64,000 nt of DNA from Cryptomeria japonica (lineage: Eukaryota > Streptophyta > Pinopsida > Cupressales > Cupressaceae). This document shows positions 25,175-38,209 of the stretch, in pieces. A program made the position numbers and the translations under genes. Positions within the stretch are counted from its first letter, which is position 1. Every line of letters begins with the position of its first letter. The stretch is from NCBI RefSeq assembly GCF_030272615.1, contig NC_081414.1, positions 764,007,413 to 764,071,412 on the forward strand, written 5' to 3'. Under the pieces are notes generated by a model. That model ran no database searches and had not been told where the DNA came from. It was given only the letters and a program-made list of their open reading frames with translations.

Positions 25175-25416
25175 TGTTGGCATATGATGAACCGGCATGT
25201 TGATATAATGATAATATATGTTGTCATTGATGTCAATAAGTGCAAGTGAACCAGTATGCAGATTGGAAGAAGTTGGTGAACTGGTATAAAGAGATGCAGT
25301 GAACCAGTGTCGGGGTTTCATTGAGTGTGACTAGCAGTTGGTAGTCTCAACTCTAGGGTTTCCAGTTTGGCAATCTCACTTGTGTGATGCAACCGATGAC
25401 ATTCTGTGATGAGTTA
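25175..25416 (+). repeat. Element C 5' LTR, first 242 bp
   Basis: Matches 49197-49439 (TGTTGGCATATGATGA onward to GTGATGAGTTA). The last five bases, AGTTA (25412-25416), are duplicated at 43564-43568, where the LTR resumes. Confidence 0.95.
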
Positions 25417-25518
25417 TGTCTACCCCAACAATAAGAATAATAACTCTAATTGAAGTCTCAACCCGAAGTTTGGACATTCATCTGGTAAAGTTATTATTTT
25501 CATGGCTAGTGCTCATTT
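25417..25518 (-). repeat. Element D truncated 3' LTR
   Basis: Matches 32921-33022 up to GCTCATTT and then diverges, so about 1.17 kb of LTR, plus the adjoining internal end with the polypurine tract, is missing. The outer end and TSD are intact. Confidence 0.88.
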
Positions 25519-26630
25519 TCTTGCATTTCAATATCTGCAAGGCTTCCTTCTTCTGAAGTTTCCACCGTAATAACCTCTATTGGATCACCTACAGGATGAG
25601 CCTTCTGTGTCCTTCTACATATTCTTATAACATAAACCTTTGGAATGGTTGTAGGAGTTGCTACAGTTGCTGCAAAAGTTTTTCTTTTTGTCCTACGTCT
25701 CTTGGCTGTAGGAGGAATTTGAGTTGCCTATAGCTGGGACATGGGTTCTTCATCTATTTCATCCCTTTCCAACTCCTTCCCTTTTCTTCTAGGAATTGGT
25801 GACTCTCTTTCAAGAGAAGTAGAGGGTTGTTCAACATTTGCTTTAGCCATCTCTTTCTCCACAATAACCGCAACTCCTTCAGGAACAAGCAAATCATTGT
25901 CTGCAGCAACTACGAGGGAAGAGGGTTCTGCAACATTTTCTTCTTCAACTGGCGGATTCTCTGCAACAGGGGCATCTTCAACCCTAAACTGCAGTATATC
26001 CTCAAATACTCCCCATTCCATTTGTGAAACATCTCTTAGGGATCATTGTACAAGTAGTTTAACCAATCCATGATGGCTAACGGAGTGATTTCCATTTTTC
26101 TGTGTCTCCTTAGCGCTTGTAGAAATGAGGTGGTATAGGAAATAAGGGACATTCACTTTCCGGCCATGTCGTAAATGACTAAGTAATTTAAAATGAGGTG
26201 AATATAGATTTGAATATCGTCCCTCACATGTAATGTATTTCATAACATACAAAGCTACCTGAGGCCACTCTGCTGGTAGGGAAACCATTCTAGTTCTTTG
26301 TTTGTCCACCATTAGGGGTCCATTTATGGGAATTGTGAACTCTGCCCTAGTGCTCCTTGCATCTTTTGATTCTAGAAATAGTTCCCCTTCCTGTGGCAAC
26401 CCCGTTACTTTTGCTATTCACTGCTCCGTAGAAATAACCCTCAAGCCTTTAACTATAGCTTCTCCTTCATTGAAGGAATGCATAAATTCTACATCAATTT
26501 CTTTGTTATAATCTTTGATTTTCAAGAAGTAATCTAGCTAGTCGTGGTGTCTAAAATAATGCTCACAAAGAGCATCCTGTAGCAACACTTCATGAATTGT
26601 TGGCTCATGGCGAATTGGATCACCACCCAT
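25506..26630 (-). pseudogene. Element D third ORF (plant retrotransposon accessory protein, PF20167-like, tentative)
   Basis: A single minus-strand frame of 375 codons from ATG at 26628-26630, with about four in-frame stops and no frameshift. The N-terminal half contains IVKGLRVISTEQ, IAKVTGLPQEGE, then a helical stretch with SNLYSPHFKLLSHLRHGRKV and a NVPYFLYHLI segment. This layout is what I know from the so-called putative plant transposon protein domain found beside many plant retrotransposon pol genes. The C-terminal half is acidic and low complexity (VEEENVAEP) and ends in a basic PTAKRRRTKRK. The last codons and the stop lie in the LTR remnant, so the natural C-terminus has been lost. 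Role unknown. It lies about 630 bp downstream of pol, same strand. Confidence 0.5.
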
Positions 26631-27263
26631 CTCTTACTCTACTAATATTTAACACTTTGCAATTCAGAAACAAAAGATGAGAATATTTGACAGACTTGCT
26701 AAATTGAAATTTCCATACATATCTCAATTCTGGCAGCAAAATTTATTATTCCCTTGTGTGAAATAATGGCATGATAAACAATGATGGCAAGAAATCAATT
26801 TGAAGTACCAAAAAGGATGGATAATCAATAACTTTTGGAAACTTAATCATAAAGAACCCCCCCCCCCAACTTAACCTAGCACGTGTCCACACAAGCTGAT
26901 GAGATTTCAGGGAGTGGAGCAGATTTAAAAAGGGGGTATAATCATAATCAAAATAATAAATGCAAAATTAAAACAAAACACAATATATACATACCTGCAG
27001 TTGTACGCAAAATGATGGTGAAATGAAGTGAAATGACAGGTAAGAATGTGGGATGGAATGACATGGATGGAATTTTATTTATGAAGAAGAATATTCCCAT
27101 AAGATAAGGAAATATTTTATTGTGAAGTGGCAAGCATGTTCACTACAGAGGCTGCAAGAACTTTACCTTTATTACCTTGCTTAGCTACAGCAGGAAGTTG
27201 ATGAGTTGTTGCAGGATCATTGTCAGTTGCTGTAGGAACCTTTGTCTCATCCTGTTGGGGAAA
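26631..27263. other. Element D spacer between pol and the third ORF
   Basis: No coding potential seen. It contains a poly-C run (about 26860-26868) and TGCAG-type words that recur across element D. Confidence 0.5.
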
Positions 27264-30200
27264 TTATTGCAGGAACTCCTCTTTAGTGCCCAGCTTATGA
27301 TATAGATGCAATCGATGACCATTCACCAAGAGTTTAAATCGAACAGGATCAATTGTGGACAAACGAACAGCTCCATTATTGAAAACTTCTTCTATCTCAT
27401 ACGGACCTATCCACTTGGTTTGCAATTTCCCCATAGCATCTTTATATTTGGAATCATATAGTAGTGCCCAGTCACCAGCTTTGAACTTCTTTTCTTTGAT
27501 ATATTTATCATGCCACTTTTCTCTTTGATTTTGAATCAGCTCTGTCTGTTGAACAGCTATTTTCCTCCATTCATCTAGAGCATTCAATTGTTGAATACAT
27601 TCTTTATGTGCTTCAGATAATGTCATATTTAATTGCAAAGTTGTCCTTAGAGTTTTATGCTCAAATTCAATAGGCATCATTGTTGTTTTTCCATAAACCA
27701 TCTCAAAAGGTGTAAAACCAATTGGTGTTTTCCAAGTTGTTCTGTATGCCCAAATTGCTTCTGAAAGCCTATGAGACCAGTTTTTTTTATGAACAGATAT
27801 TCTTTTTGTAAGAATAGCCTCAAGCTCCCTATTTGTAACTTCTACTTGTCCATTAGCTTGTGGATGATATTGAGTAGATTTTCTAGCCTTATATTGTATT
27901 CATTGACCAAAGTTGTTATCAATGTTGAAGTAAATTGAGGTCCCTGGTCTGAGACAATTTCCCTTGGTACTCCATATCTTGTAAATATCTCTTCATAAAG
28001 AAACTCAGCCACTTTATTATCTCTTGCATGTGTCATGGCACGAGCTTCCACCCATTTTTTTACATAGTCTATACATACCAATATATAGGATCTACCATTA
28101 GAAGGTGGATCAATTGGGCCAACAAAATCTAATCCCCACTTATCAAATGGTGCAACTGATATTTGTGGATATAGTGGCATCTCATCAGATTTTATAGGTC
28201 TTCCCATTCGCTGGCATCTATCACATTTTTGTGTGTAGTGTGTTGCATCCTTATGTAATGTGGGCCAATAGTATCATATATCGAGTATTCTCAATGTTGT
28301 TATTTTGGCAACAAAATGGCCTCCACCTGGCTCATCATGACATGCATGCAGGATGTCATACATTTCATCTTCTCTGACACATCTTCTCATGACTTGGTCA
28401 GGTCCAGTGTAAAACACACAATCAGCAATCCATGAGAAGTTAAAACTTTTTTCAACTAGCAACCTTCTTTCCTTATGAGAGAAATAAATTGCCATCTTAG
28501 CAGTAGCTAAATAGTTGGCAATATCAGCATACAAAGGAGTGTGAGCTTGGATGAGAAATAAATATTCATCTAGAAAAGCATCATCTATCACTGTAGAATC
28601 TTCTTGTAATTGAAGTCTTGAAAGATAGTCTGCAACCACATTGGACTTCCCTGGTTTATCAACAACTATGATATCAAATTCCTACATCAACAATAACCAG
28701 AGAGCTAATCTACCAGTAATTGATGGCTTATTCATGAGATATCTGATTGCAGTATGATCTGTACGCCCAAATATGGGATATCTCGTGATATAGTTCCTAA
28801 ATTTGTTAAGTGCATATATAACAGCTACCATTTCCTTTTCAGTGACTGTGTAATTCAACTCAGGTCCCTATAAGTTCTTGCTAATATAATATATTTCATT
28901 TTCCAATTTATCAATTTTCTATCCTAACACTGCTCCTATTGCATAATCAGATGCATTTGTATGGATTTGGAATGGTAGAGACCAATTTGGGCCTTTAAGA
29001 ACTGGTGCTTGAGTCAAAGCATGCTTAAGCTTTAAGAAAGCTTCATTGCATGTTGGGGTCCATTTAAATTCCATATCTTTGGTAAGAAATGAATATAAGG
29101 GACTTGCAATTTTACTAAAATCTTTGATAAACCATTTGTAGTATCCAGCATGACCAAGAAAACCTCTTACATCTTTTTGCTTCACAGGGTCATTGATATG
29201 TTGAATGACCTCAATTTTTGTTGGATCCACTTGAATGCCTTTTACAGAGATATAATGACCAAGGACTATTCCTTCTTGCATCATAATAAAATATTTTTCA
29301 CTATTTAATGACAAATTGTAGTCTTCACATTGCTGCAAAACTTTTTTCAGATTACCCAATGCTTGCTCAAATTGAGAACCATAAGTTGTAAAGTCATCCA
29401 TATAGATTTCCATAATGTCTTAAGAAATATCAAAAAAGATACTGATCACTTCTCTTTGAAAAGTGGTTGGAGCATTACACAACCCAAAAAGAAGAACGGA
29501 ATATGCATACGTGCCCCATGGACAAGTAAATGTTGTCTTCTCTTGATCCTCTGGAGCTATCTGGATCTGATTGTAACCACTGAATCCATCAAGGAATGAA
29601 AAGTATCTTTTACCAGCCAAGGAATCCAATACCTGATCCACAAATGGTAATGGAAAATGATCTTTTCTTATTGCTAAGTTGAGGGCTCTATAATAAACAC
29701 ATACCCTCCATTTTCCTCCTTTCTTAGGGACTATGACTAGAGGTGATACCCATTGGCTGTCAGAGATAGGATAGATAAACCCAGCTTTTAACAACTTCTA
29801 CAACTCTTCTTTAACTATTTCTTTTAAGGCGGGATTGATTCTTCTTTGAGGTTGTCTGAGTGGGCAACACTCTTCCTTTATATAAATATGGTGGGTGCAA
29901 ACTATTGGATCTATTCCATGCATATCCTTGTAATCCCATGCAAAAGCATTTTTATGAAATTTTAGCAAGTCCACAAGGGCCTCTTTCTGAGTATCTGATA
30001 GATCACTACTGATATTCAAACATTTATTCAACTCCACTTCTATCTTAATAGTAAGATCAATCTATTTCATATCAGAAAAATGAGAAGAAGATACTTCCTA
30101 CGACAACAGAGTATGCAATATATCAGTGGCTGCAGGAAAGTCCAAACCTGCAATATTCGGAACCAATTCCTGCAATTCTTGCTCTTCTATTAATTCATTT

Positions 30201-32583
30201 ATCAGGATTTTATAAAGAATTGATTCCTCATCATGTAATTGCATGAATGCCCTTGATTAATCATCATAAGGTGATTAATAGAGTCAACTCCGTTAGATTC
30301 TTCTCCCAAAATAGGCCAAACGGCTTGTTGTTGTTCAAGCTGGGGTTGTGCTGGAGAATAAAAGGCTAATGTTTTTGTAGAACTCCCATCTAAAATAGTC
30401 ATATCCCCTAATCTATATCCAATATATGCATCAGTTGTGGCAAGCCAAGGTCTACCCAAAATCACCGGATATACCCCCAATGTTGCTTTTGGAGATAGAA
30501 TCATAAAGTCTGCAGGGTATTCCTAGGAATCCAAAATAACTACAACATCCTCAATGATACCATCAGGTCTCACTATAGAGCTATCAGTAAGCTATAGAAC
30601 TATGGGTGTAGGCCTTAAAATAGTGATTTCAAGTTGTTTCGTTACTTCCCTTGTCATCACATTAATGGTTGCCTCTAAATCAATCAAAATATTTTTTATT
30701 TGACTGCCATTAATGACTATACTCACAATAGGACTACCTGGATCAGAATATTTTGGAGTGGAAATCTTGCCTAACATAATATCTACCAGTTGACCCATAA
30801 TATGCACTATTTGTGGATCCTTTTTCTTCCTACCAGGTTTTTTTAGACATGCTTCTCTCAGTGCCTTACCATATATGGGAACATCTTTTATTGCTTGCAA
30901 CAATGGAATTTTAACACAAATATGCTTCAGTTGATCTATAATATCAAAGCCTTGTTGTTGTTTTGTGGGAACTTCCTTTTCTTGCAATCTGTGGGGAAAT
31001 GGTGGCAATATTTGGTTCAGAGGTATTGTATCTGTTGGATTAGAGATTTCTTGCTCCTCTTGTACCTCACTGATAACTGGATGAGAGGGATTAGGCAAAG
31101 TTGTCCCAGATCAGAGGTGGATGTCATTTAGAGATAAATAATAGGTCGGGTATTGATTAAGATCAGCTGAATAAGCTTGTGGTTGTTGCTGAGACTTAAT
31201 ATTAGGATTTGGCAGCGGTTGAGTAGGAAACTGCGTTGGTTTAGGTGGTACAGTAGTGGCTGCAGGAGGAGGCATTAGTGCAGGAGGTTGTGGCTGCTGG
31301 ATAGGTGGTTGATAACCAGAAGATTGGGCATTCCATGGCTGACTCCCTCTCCATTGAGAAGTAGGTTGCCAATTCCCTTGAAACTGGTTTCCTTGAACCT
31401 GAGGTGGGTACCAGTTCCCTTGCGGCTGCTACCACTGTGGAATTTGATTACCAAAATGCTGCCCTTGGCCTTGAGAACCATACCAATTTTGATAATTACC
31501 AAAATGTTGCCCTTGGCCTTGAGAACCATACCAATTTTGATAATTACCAAAATTTTGAGAATCTAGTGATTTCCATTGGTTATTTGGTGCATACAAATTT
31601 CCACTATAACCAGAAAAAGAAAGTGGATCTAGAGGCATACCTTGTCTTTGGAAATTTGGTCTTCTTTGTGCAACATAGAAGACTTTCTCATCCTCACCTT
31701 GAATTGGCTTAAAGTCAAGTACCTCCACATTTGCAACCATTTTACATCTGCAATCCTTCTTTCATTGTTTACAATGAGGGCAGAATTCTGCAAGAAATGC
31801 ATCAGCTTCTTCATGCTTCTTCTTAGTTGCAAGTGTATCCAACTAGGTAGCCATATTATTTATAATATCCTCCTTAAAGTCCTTTAACAAATGACTAAGT
31901 TCCAATCTAGAAACTCCAGTTCCAGATGTTGATGATGGTGCTCCTGGTTTAAAATGCATGTTCTTCTTAGAAGCGGATCTAGAATACTTCTTGCAAATTT
32001 GTCCTATTTCAGCCCAAGTGGACTGTCTAATGTCACCTCCTCCCATAAGATCCAAATAATCAGTGCATTCGTCACTGATTTCCCTCAAAAATATCAACTT
32101 GAGGGAATCTTCATTGAGAGTACTATGCTTGAACATTTTGACACTAAACAGGAACCTTTCCAGATAATCTTCAAGACTCTCATCTTCAGTTTGTGTCATT
32201 CTAAAGATATCATCCCCATGACGATCAATACCTCTACAATAATCTTTGTATTTTGCAAAAAACATCTGTTTCATCTCATCCCATGTATTGATTGTGCTAC
32301 TACCCAAGCTCATAAACCATCTCAAGGATGACTCCTTCAAGGTGGCAGGAAAAATTTTGAGTCTATGGGCATCTATAGTATAGTCAAAACTCCTACAGAG
32401 AACATCAAACTCAAACAGAAATGTGTCTGGATCCTCTGTCACCAATCCATAGAATTTAGGGAGTGGAGATGTTGGAATGTTATTGAGATTAGCATTATCA
32501 TGCTGATAAGATATGGGGAACTCAAATGTTGGGCCTAGTGGTGGTGGTGGGTTATTTCCACCAGGAGGTGGGTTCCCTTGCAT
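27264..32583 (-). pseudogene. Element D gag-protease-RT-RNase H-integrase
   Basis: Minus-strand polyprotein. Gag core 31843-32583 (SLRWFMSLGSSTINTWDEMK, Retrotrans_gag type), then a Gln/Asn/Gly-rich part with a tandem repeat (31440-31560). Protease near 30640-30680, with DLEATINVM where DLGA is usual, then ILGRPWLATTDAYI at about 30450. RT from about 30037 to 28919: WVSPLVIVPKKGG, GYNQI, LLFGLCNAPTTFQ and the catalytic IYMDD (about 29395). RNase H to about 28630. Integrase with the HHCC finger (HACHDEPGGGH to CDRCQ, 28360-28220), WGLDFVGPI and SDQGPQFTS; the third acidic residue lies past a frameshift near 27880 (NGQVEVTNREL). The C-terminal part 27264-27701 has GDWALLYDSKY. Several stops and two or three frameshifts. 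Glu in DLEA suggests the protease was damaged too. Confidence 0.88.
31440..31560 (-). repeat. 48-bp tandem repeat in element D gag
   Basis: Two full and one partial copy of a 48-bp unit encode FGNYQNWYGSQGQGQH repeats. The unit is a multiple of three and keeps the frame, giving a glycine/glutamine-rich tail where many gag proteins have a nucleic-acid-binding region. Confidence 0.85.
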
Positions 32584-32894
32584 TGGACTTCTGGGGGTTG
32601 TTAATATAGGAAATTCTTCTTCTTGAAGACCAAAGAGGAACTGAAGACTACCTTCTAGAAATTCAGATTCAGGTAGTTCAAATTGTGTGGGGTTTGGTAA
32701 AGTTTATCAAAAGGATTTATATCTGGGAAATTATCTTCTGCATGATTAGAATGAGTGGGCAGAAATATACCTCTGGGGTCTCTTCTTCTTCTATGCATGC
32801 AGATTCATGAAATTTTTCAAACAATCAGGTATACCAAAAAACAATTAACTGAAAACTGAAAAGAATAATAACCATAGGAGGTTCTTAGTTTAAC

Positions 32895-32916
32895 ACCATC
32901 CCCGGCAGCAGCGCCA
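32895..32916 (-). promoter_or_regulatory. Element D primer-binding site
   Basis: The minus strand reads TGGCGCTGCTGCCGGGGATG, five bases inside the LTR end at 32921. This sequence type starts minus-strand DNA synthesis in many plant Ty3 elements. Confidence 0.85.
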
Positions 32917-32920
32917 AAAA

Positions 32921-33419
32921 TGTCTACCCCAACAATAAGAATAATAACTCTAATTGAAGTCTCAACCCAAAGTTTGGACATTCATCTGGTAAAGTTATTA
33001 TTTTCATGGCTAGTGCTCATTTGACTATCAACCCAGGGACGTAATACTTGAAATGGGTCTGCACTATACATGCACTAAGTTCCTTCAATAGCTATTCTGC
33101 ATTACTGCAGCAACTAACATTATGTGAAAAAGGAAGGCAAGAATGGAAATTATGAAAAGGATACAGGAAAAACTTCTGCATAATATTCATAAAAGCAATG
33201 CTGGAAAGATCTAATATGGATAACAGAGATTACTCTATTCTGGCTTGGCTGCAGGAACAATCAGTGGATCTATTTCCAGTGGCTGCAGGAACAGTCTAAG
33301 CAAGAACTTCTACTGCGACTAAAGAAAGAAAACTAATTTTAACGAACACACACAGGATCACTCACCAAGTGGGCCCCCTTGGATGAGTGATACCAAGCTT
33401 CCAGAAAACTACTTTTAAC
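32921..33419 (-). repeat. Element D 5' LTR, inner part
   Basis: Begins on the plus strand with TGTCTACCCCAACAATAAG, identical to the left end of D at 25417. It is cut by element E at TTAAC (33415-33419) and resumes at 42788. It contains two GGCTGCAGGAACA words. Confidence 0.9.
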
Positions 33420-34413
33420 TATCATGCTCTGTGAAGTGTACATGTACCTACAACCACAATGCACTCAATAAATAATTACAAGCAATAGTTAGTGAATTAA
33501 ATCAAAGAAAGACAAAACCATAGCTAATCGATCTATCGCCTCCTAGTAAATACGAGTATGAATTTTGCTCTCAGATCTTATTATGCAAATTCTAGTGACT
33601 TGACTACACTTAAATGGGGGATTTAAATGAAGAAGATTCATGATCTAGCAATGATAGCATGATTAAGCTACATGATTTCATGATTATTCTAGAAAATAAG
33701 CTAGAATGAAGATGCAATTAAGCTAAAATTGAGCATGATAAGCTATAAACTAGATGCCTATAGTAACAAAACATAAGATGAGAATGAGATGGATACATAT
33801 TGCTCCAAAATGAGGTCTATTTATAGGATTTCCAAGGCTAGGGGTGAGGTGGCAAGAATCAATGGTCAAGATTGATTTGAAGATATCAATGGTTAAATTA
33901 GAGGAGGATGGCAAAGGGGGTTGGATTAAAGGGAACATATATCATCTCTATGGTAACAAGTGTCAAGAGGCTTCTAGAAGAGGTTAGATGAAAGAGAACA
34001 CTTAGTGACAAGTGTCACAAAGCTTCTAGAAGATGTTGGATGAAAGGGGACATGGTGGTAGGTAGAATGGGTTAAGTTTAGGAATGGTTAGGTCTAGGAG
34101 TGGTAGAAGTTAGGAGAATTTGAATTTCAAAATTCAAATAATGGGAAAAGGCTAATTAATTTCCTCAACTCATAATTGATTTGTTTTAATTAATTAGGGG
34201 ATTTATAAGAAATGATTTTGATGGAGGGAATTAATTAATTAAAGGGGATTATTGAAATGAACCTATTAAATAAATCCTTAGATTTATTAATAACTAGATG
34301 AAAAGGGAAATTTAATCAAATTTCTTAGTGAATTGAATTAAATTGGGGAGGGAGATTAATTAAATAATTGCTTATTTAATTAATTATCTTCAGACCATTT
34401 TTAGGTGTATACA
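33420..34413 (-). repeat. Element E 3' LTR (left copy)
   Basis: Ends in GGTGTATACA and is followed by the polypurine tract of the element read on the minus strand. It lacks a 19-bp and a 14-bp segment that are present in the other LTR. Confidence 0.93.
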
Positions 34414-36090
34414 TTTTGCCCCTCTGTGAAGCGAGGTGTGATGACGCGTTGATTCAAAGAATAATCTCATTTTGATGATGATATTGATTTGATAGGATGC
34501 CCCAGCTTTTGAATGTTGAATTTTGATATGATGATGCCCCCTCGGGAGATCAATTGAGATAATTGATCTTTGGAGTTTTTGCGAAATTGATATCCCGATA
34601 GATTTGATTTGATTTCTGCAACTATGGTTTGATGAAAGTGTGAGTTCTTCGATTAGCTTGATTGCTTAGATTGATAAGATTGAAAAATCTTGATTGATTA
34701 GATTGATAAGATTGAAATTCAGTCTGGTTTCAAGAAGGATTCATCCTGTATAAGACATGATCAGAACATCTAGTTTCAGGAAGGATACATCTTGTATAAC
34801 ACATGATAAAATTGATTTAGATGTGATGGATTGATAGAATTGATAAGATTGATTAGATAAAGAACTGACAGTTTGTGGATATCAAGTTGCAGAAATATTT
34901 GGATATGTTGATTGTTGATTCTATTGAGAGAAATAGCATAAGATTTTTGTTGGGTCGACAATATCTGGAGAGATATGAGTCATTCATCTGATTGTGTATA
35001 CACTTGTGATGATGCTTTGATGATTCTTGCGATAGATTTAACCTTGGATAAAAGGAGCGTGTGGGATCCCATGCAAGAATGAAATGCAAGCTAAAATGAA
35101 AATAAAAATGCAAAGCTATGACCGGACCAGTCACTAGATTATTGCTTTTTGTCATCATTGAGATTTTGAAATGTGGGAAGTGAGTGCAAACATCAATGGT
35201 ATAATTAAACCATGATGACCTGAGCACTTCTTTCTTGGATTTTGATATAGCAAGTTAGCACAAGCATCGAGGTATAATTGAACCAAGATGACATGAGTGT
35301 TTCTTGCGTCAAACAGGTAGTATTAATCATTTCAATACGCAAATCGGAAATGTCTTCAATGATACTTCAATGATCATGTCCCGAGACAAATTTGCACATA
35401 TTAATGATTAATTTTCAGACAGCAGACAAGAATAATATCATGTTTCTTCCTTGCTCCTCTAGTCAATGACATCCTAGAGTCACTCAGAAATCATGATAGT
35501 GAAAAACAATTATAGAAAAGTTAAACAATCATGTTACAATCATTATCCAAAAAGATATTATCCACTGAAAAGTGTGTGATGTGCTTAGATTGATTTTGTG
35601 ATAGCTTGATAATTGATAGTTTGATCTCGTGTTCAATGTTAGATCTAACCGTTGGTTCTACTTGTTTGATTAAGCTCAAAATGATCAAGAGTTTTGCCCC
35701 CAGCTAGGTGTAGAGTTTTTCCCCAAGCCTAGAAACAAAGTCGTTATGATATATCCAATGATCCAAACCATGGTGAGAGAGTAGCTACGATGCCTGTGTA
35801 TGTACAAATGCTTAGGATGGTCAGCCCCGATGGAAGATGAATGAATGCAAGGGGGAAGAAGCATGAACTAATAGATGGAAGAGGTAGCTGACAGATAGCA
35901 CTTGTTTACCAGGTTTTCACCATCTTTTTTTATTGCACTTTTTCTCATATTTGATTTTTTTGGATTTTCTGCTTTTTTCACTATTTTTTATTTTTATTTT
36001 TATTTTTCACTATTTTTTATTTTATTTTATTTTACACTGTTTTTTATTTTTTCTGATTTTACACTGTTTTTTATTTTTCTATTTTTTCAC
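34414..36090 (-). other. Element E 3' untranslated region
   Basis: No coding sequence is recognised. It contains repeated GATTGATAAGATTGA words around 34640-34860 and, at 35920-36090, a T-rich low-complexity tract (TTTTTATTTT with CACTGTTTTT units). It starts with the polypurine tract just inside the LTR. Confidence 0.55.
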
Positions 36091-37430
36091 GCATAGAATT
36101 TCTTCAGGTGCATGCTATTGATGGGTTCTTCAAGTTGATCTTCGTCCTGTGTTGATAACTGATATTCTCCTGACCCAAATACTGTTGTGACCACAAATGG
36201 ACCTAACCAGTTTGGTTCAAATTTTCCTTTCTTTTCTGATCTGCTTGATTGTGTGGATTTTCCTTTAGCACTAGTTCTCCAACTTGAAAGATTCATGGTT
36301 TAACCTTGTGATTATAGCTTCGGCACATTCATTTCTGATATACCTTTAGATGATCAAAGGCATTTTGTCTGCATTCATGGATCAGTTCTAACTCTTGCAG
36401 TCTAGATACTCTTTGTTCTTCATCTGGGATGAGTCCTTTTAGTGATACACGTAGAGAGTGTATCTCTACTTTGATTGGCAATATGGCTTCTGATCCATAT
36501 ACAAGAGAGAAAGGTGTGGCACCTGTTGGTGTGCGGATACTGGTGCGGTAGGCCCATAGAGAAGGATTCAATTGAATATGCCAATCTCTTCCAGCATCGT
36601 TCACTATCTTTTTGAGGATTTTCAGAATAGTTTTGTTAGATGCTTCTGCCTACCCATTTCCCTGTGGATAATAGGGTGTGAAGAATCTATGCTGGATTTT
36701 GAACTTCTCACATAGCTCTTGTACATCTTGGTTCTTGAATGGTCATCCATTATCAGTGATAATGGTCATTGGTATTTCATAGCAACAGATGATGTAATTC
36801 AAGATAAATGCAGCAATTTGTTTTCATGTGATATTTATGAGAGGTACCGCCTCAATCTATTTTGTAGCTACAAGGATGAATTTGTGACCATTAGATGAAG
36901 AAGGATTTATCTTTCCTACTAGATCAAGACCCCATTGGTAGAAAGGCCAAGATGTTGCTAAAGCATGAAGTTCTTGTGTTGGTGCATGAATCAAATTCCC
37001 ATGGATTTGACATTGTTCGCATGTTCTTTCTATCTTGAAAGAATCTCATTCCATAGTTGGCCAATAATAGCCTAAGCGTATGAGTTTTTTTGAAAGGGTA
37101 AGACCACTTGAATGAGTGCCACAAATGTCATTATGGACTTCATGTAAGGCCTTCTTAGATTCTTCTTGTTTGAGACATCTTAAAAGAGTACCGTCTAGAC
37201 CTCATTTAAACAGGGTATCTGCGACAAGAGTAAAATGGGAGGATTGGCAAATAAAGTTTCTTTTTTGGTTCTTTGATAAATCGGGGGGTAAGGTACTATC
37301 TTTCAGGTATGTGTAATTTTGGCCATAGCAGGAGGAATCGTGTCCAATAAGTTGACAGATGGTTTGGGAATCAGGACAATTAAAGGCGGGATGAAACAAC
37401 TCTTCTACTAGGAATTCATAACGTTGTTGA
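36087..37430 (-). pseudogene. Element E integrase
   Basis: Minus strand, in the same frame as the upstream RNase H as far as about 36330. An HHCC finger (HEVHNDICGTH ... CEQCQ, about 37170-37010) is followed by the catalytic core: YQWGLDLVGKI (about 36940, Asp), ITDNG (about 36760, Asp) and AEASNKTI (about 36640, Glu). Then comes the usual LNPSLWAYRTSIRTPTGATPFSLVYGSEA (36329-36604). A C-terminal GPFVVTTVFGSGEYQL segment is in another frame (36087-36296). Stops include ones at NG*PF and NG*AE. The family enzyme inserts element cDNA. All three acidic residues remain visible. Confidence 0.82.
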
Positions 37431-37549
37431 TTTTCCTGTGTCTACAATAAAGAAGCAAGTGTAGCCATGGCGTTTATTGCTTTGTTGTCATTTCTTGGAA
37501 TCTGTTCAAAAGTTATTTCTACAAATTATTTCTTGAAATCATCCACAAT

Positions 37550-38209
37550 CTATTTATCAGGCATTAGCTTTTCATCCTTTGTTTGATAGTCATCATTGAT
37601 TTGATTGATGATGAGCGGAGAGTCTCCAAAGACTTGAAGTTGTTTAATGTTCCATTCTACAGCCATTTTGATACCCGTTACTAATGCTTCATAGTCTACT
37701 ATATTTTTTGTGCATGGAAAGCTTGATTTGTATGCTTTCGGGATTGTATGACCTTGTGGTGTGATGAATAGAATCCCTGCTCCTGATCCATGTTGTGTTC
37801 CTTTATTGATGTCTACTCCTGAACTAATATTTGGGTGATGTATTGTAAGATATGGATCAAACCCTGGAACGTTTGTATGTGAACAGGTAAAATTGATTTG
37901 CCTCCTTTTGAAGGGTTCCAAATATTTTTGTCTTGCTAGTTTTGATAAAGAGATTGCTGGATGTAGATCAGTTGTGCCAATGATAGTTGTCTCTATTGGT
38001 TCTATCAAAATGGATGACCTTTCTTGATAAAATTCAGGTAAGGTGTCAAATCTCCCATCTTCCGGTGCCTCGAGGAGGTTTTGACAGTTAGATGCGTCTT
38101 TTATTTTTACTTTTTCCCGATCTAATGTTGCCAATAAATGGTTTTTAGCATTAGACCTAATATTGTTTTCTTTATTTTCACTTTTGCGACTAGGAGATTT
38201 AACACCCAC
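37550..38209 (-). pseudogene. Element E additional (archaeal-type) RNase H
   Basis: 219 codons without a stop. The C-terminal half has the RVT_3-type RNase H pattern: GSGAGILFITPQGH, then VDYEALVTGIKMAVEWNI, then VFGDSPLIINQI, with the acidic residues of the fold in place. Plant Tat-group Ty3 elements carry such a second RNase H between the RT-linked RNase H and the integrase, which supports a Tat assignment. The N-terminal half (LEPFKRRQINF) is the usual linker. It is in the same frame as the protease at 38807-39496. Confidence 0.78.

Noticed and set aside
33420-33425. Element E left LTR starting at TGCTCTG (33425) instead of 33420
   Set aside because: That start gives no matching TSD; starting at 33420 gives TTAAC on both sides and aligns with the right LTR by transitions only.
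33750-33938. 62-codon minus-strand frame repeated at 42104-42292
   Set aside because: Both copies lie in the two LTRs of element E; the duplication is the LTR itself.
35902-36121. Phe-rich membrane-like frames
   Set aside because: T-rich simple sequence in the 3' region of element E.
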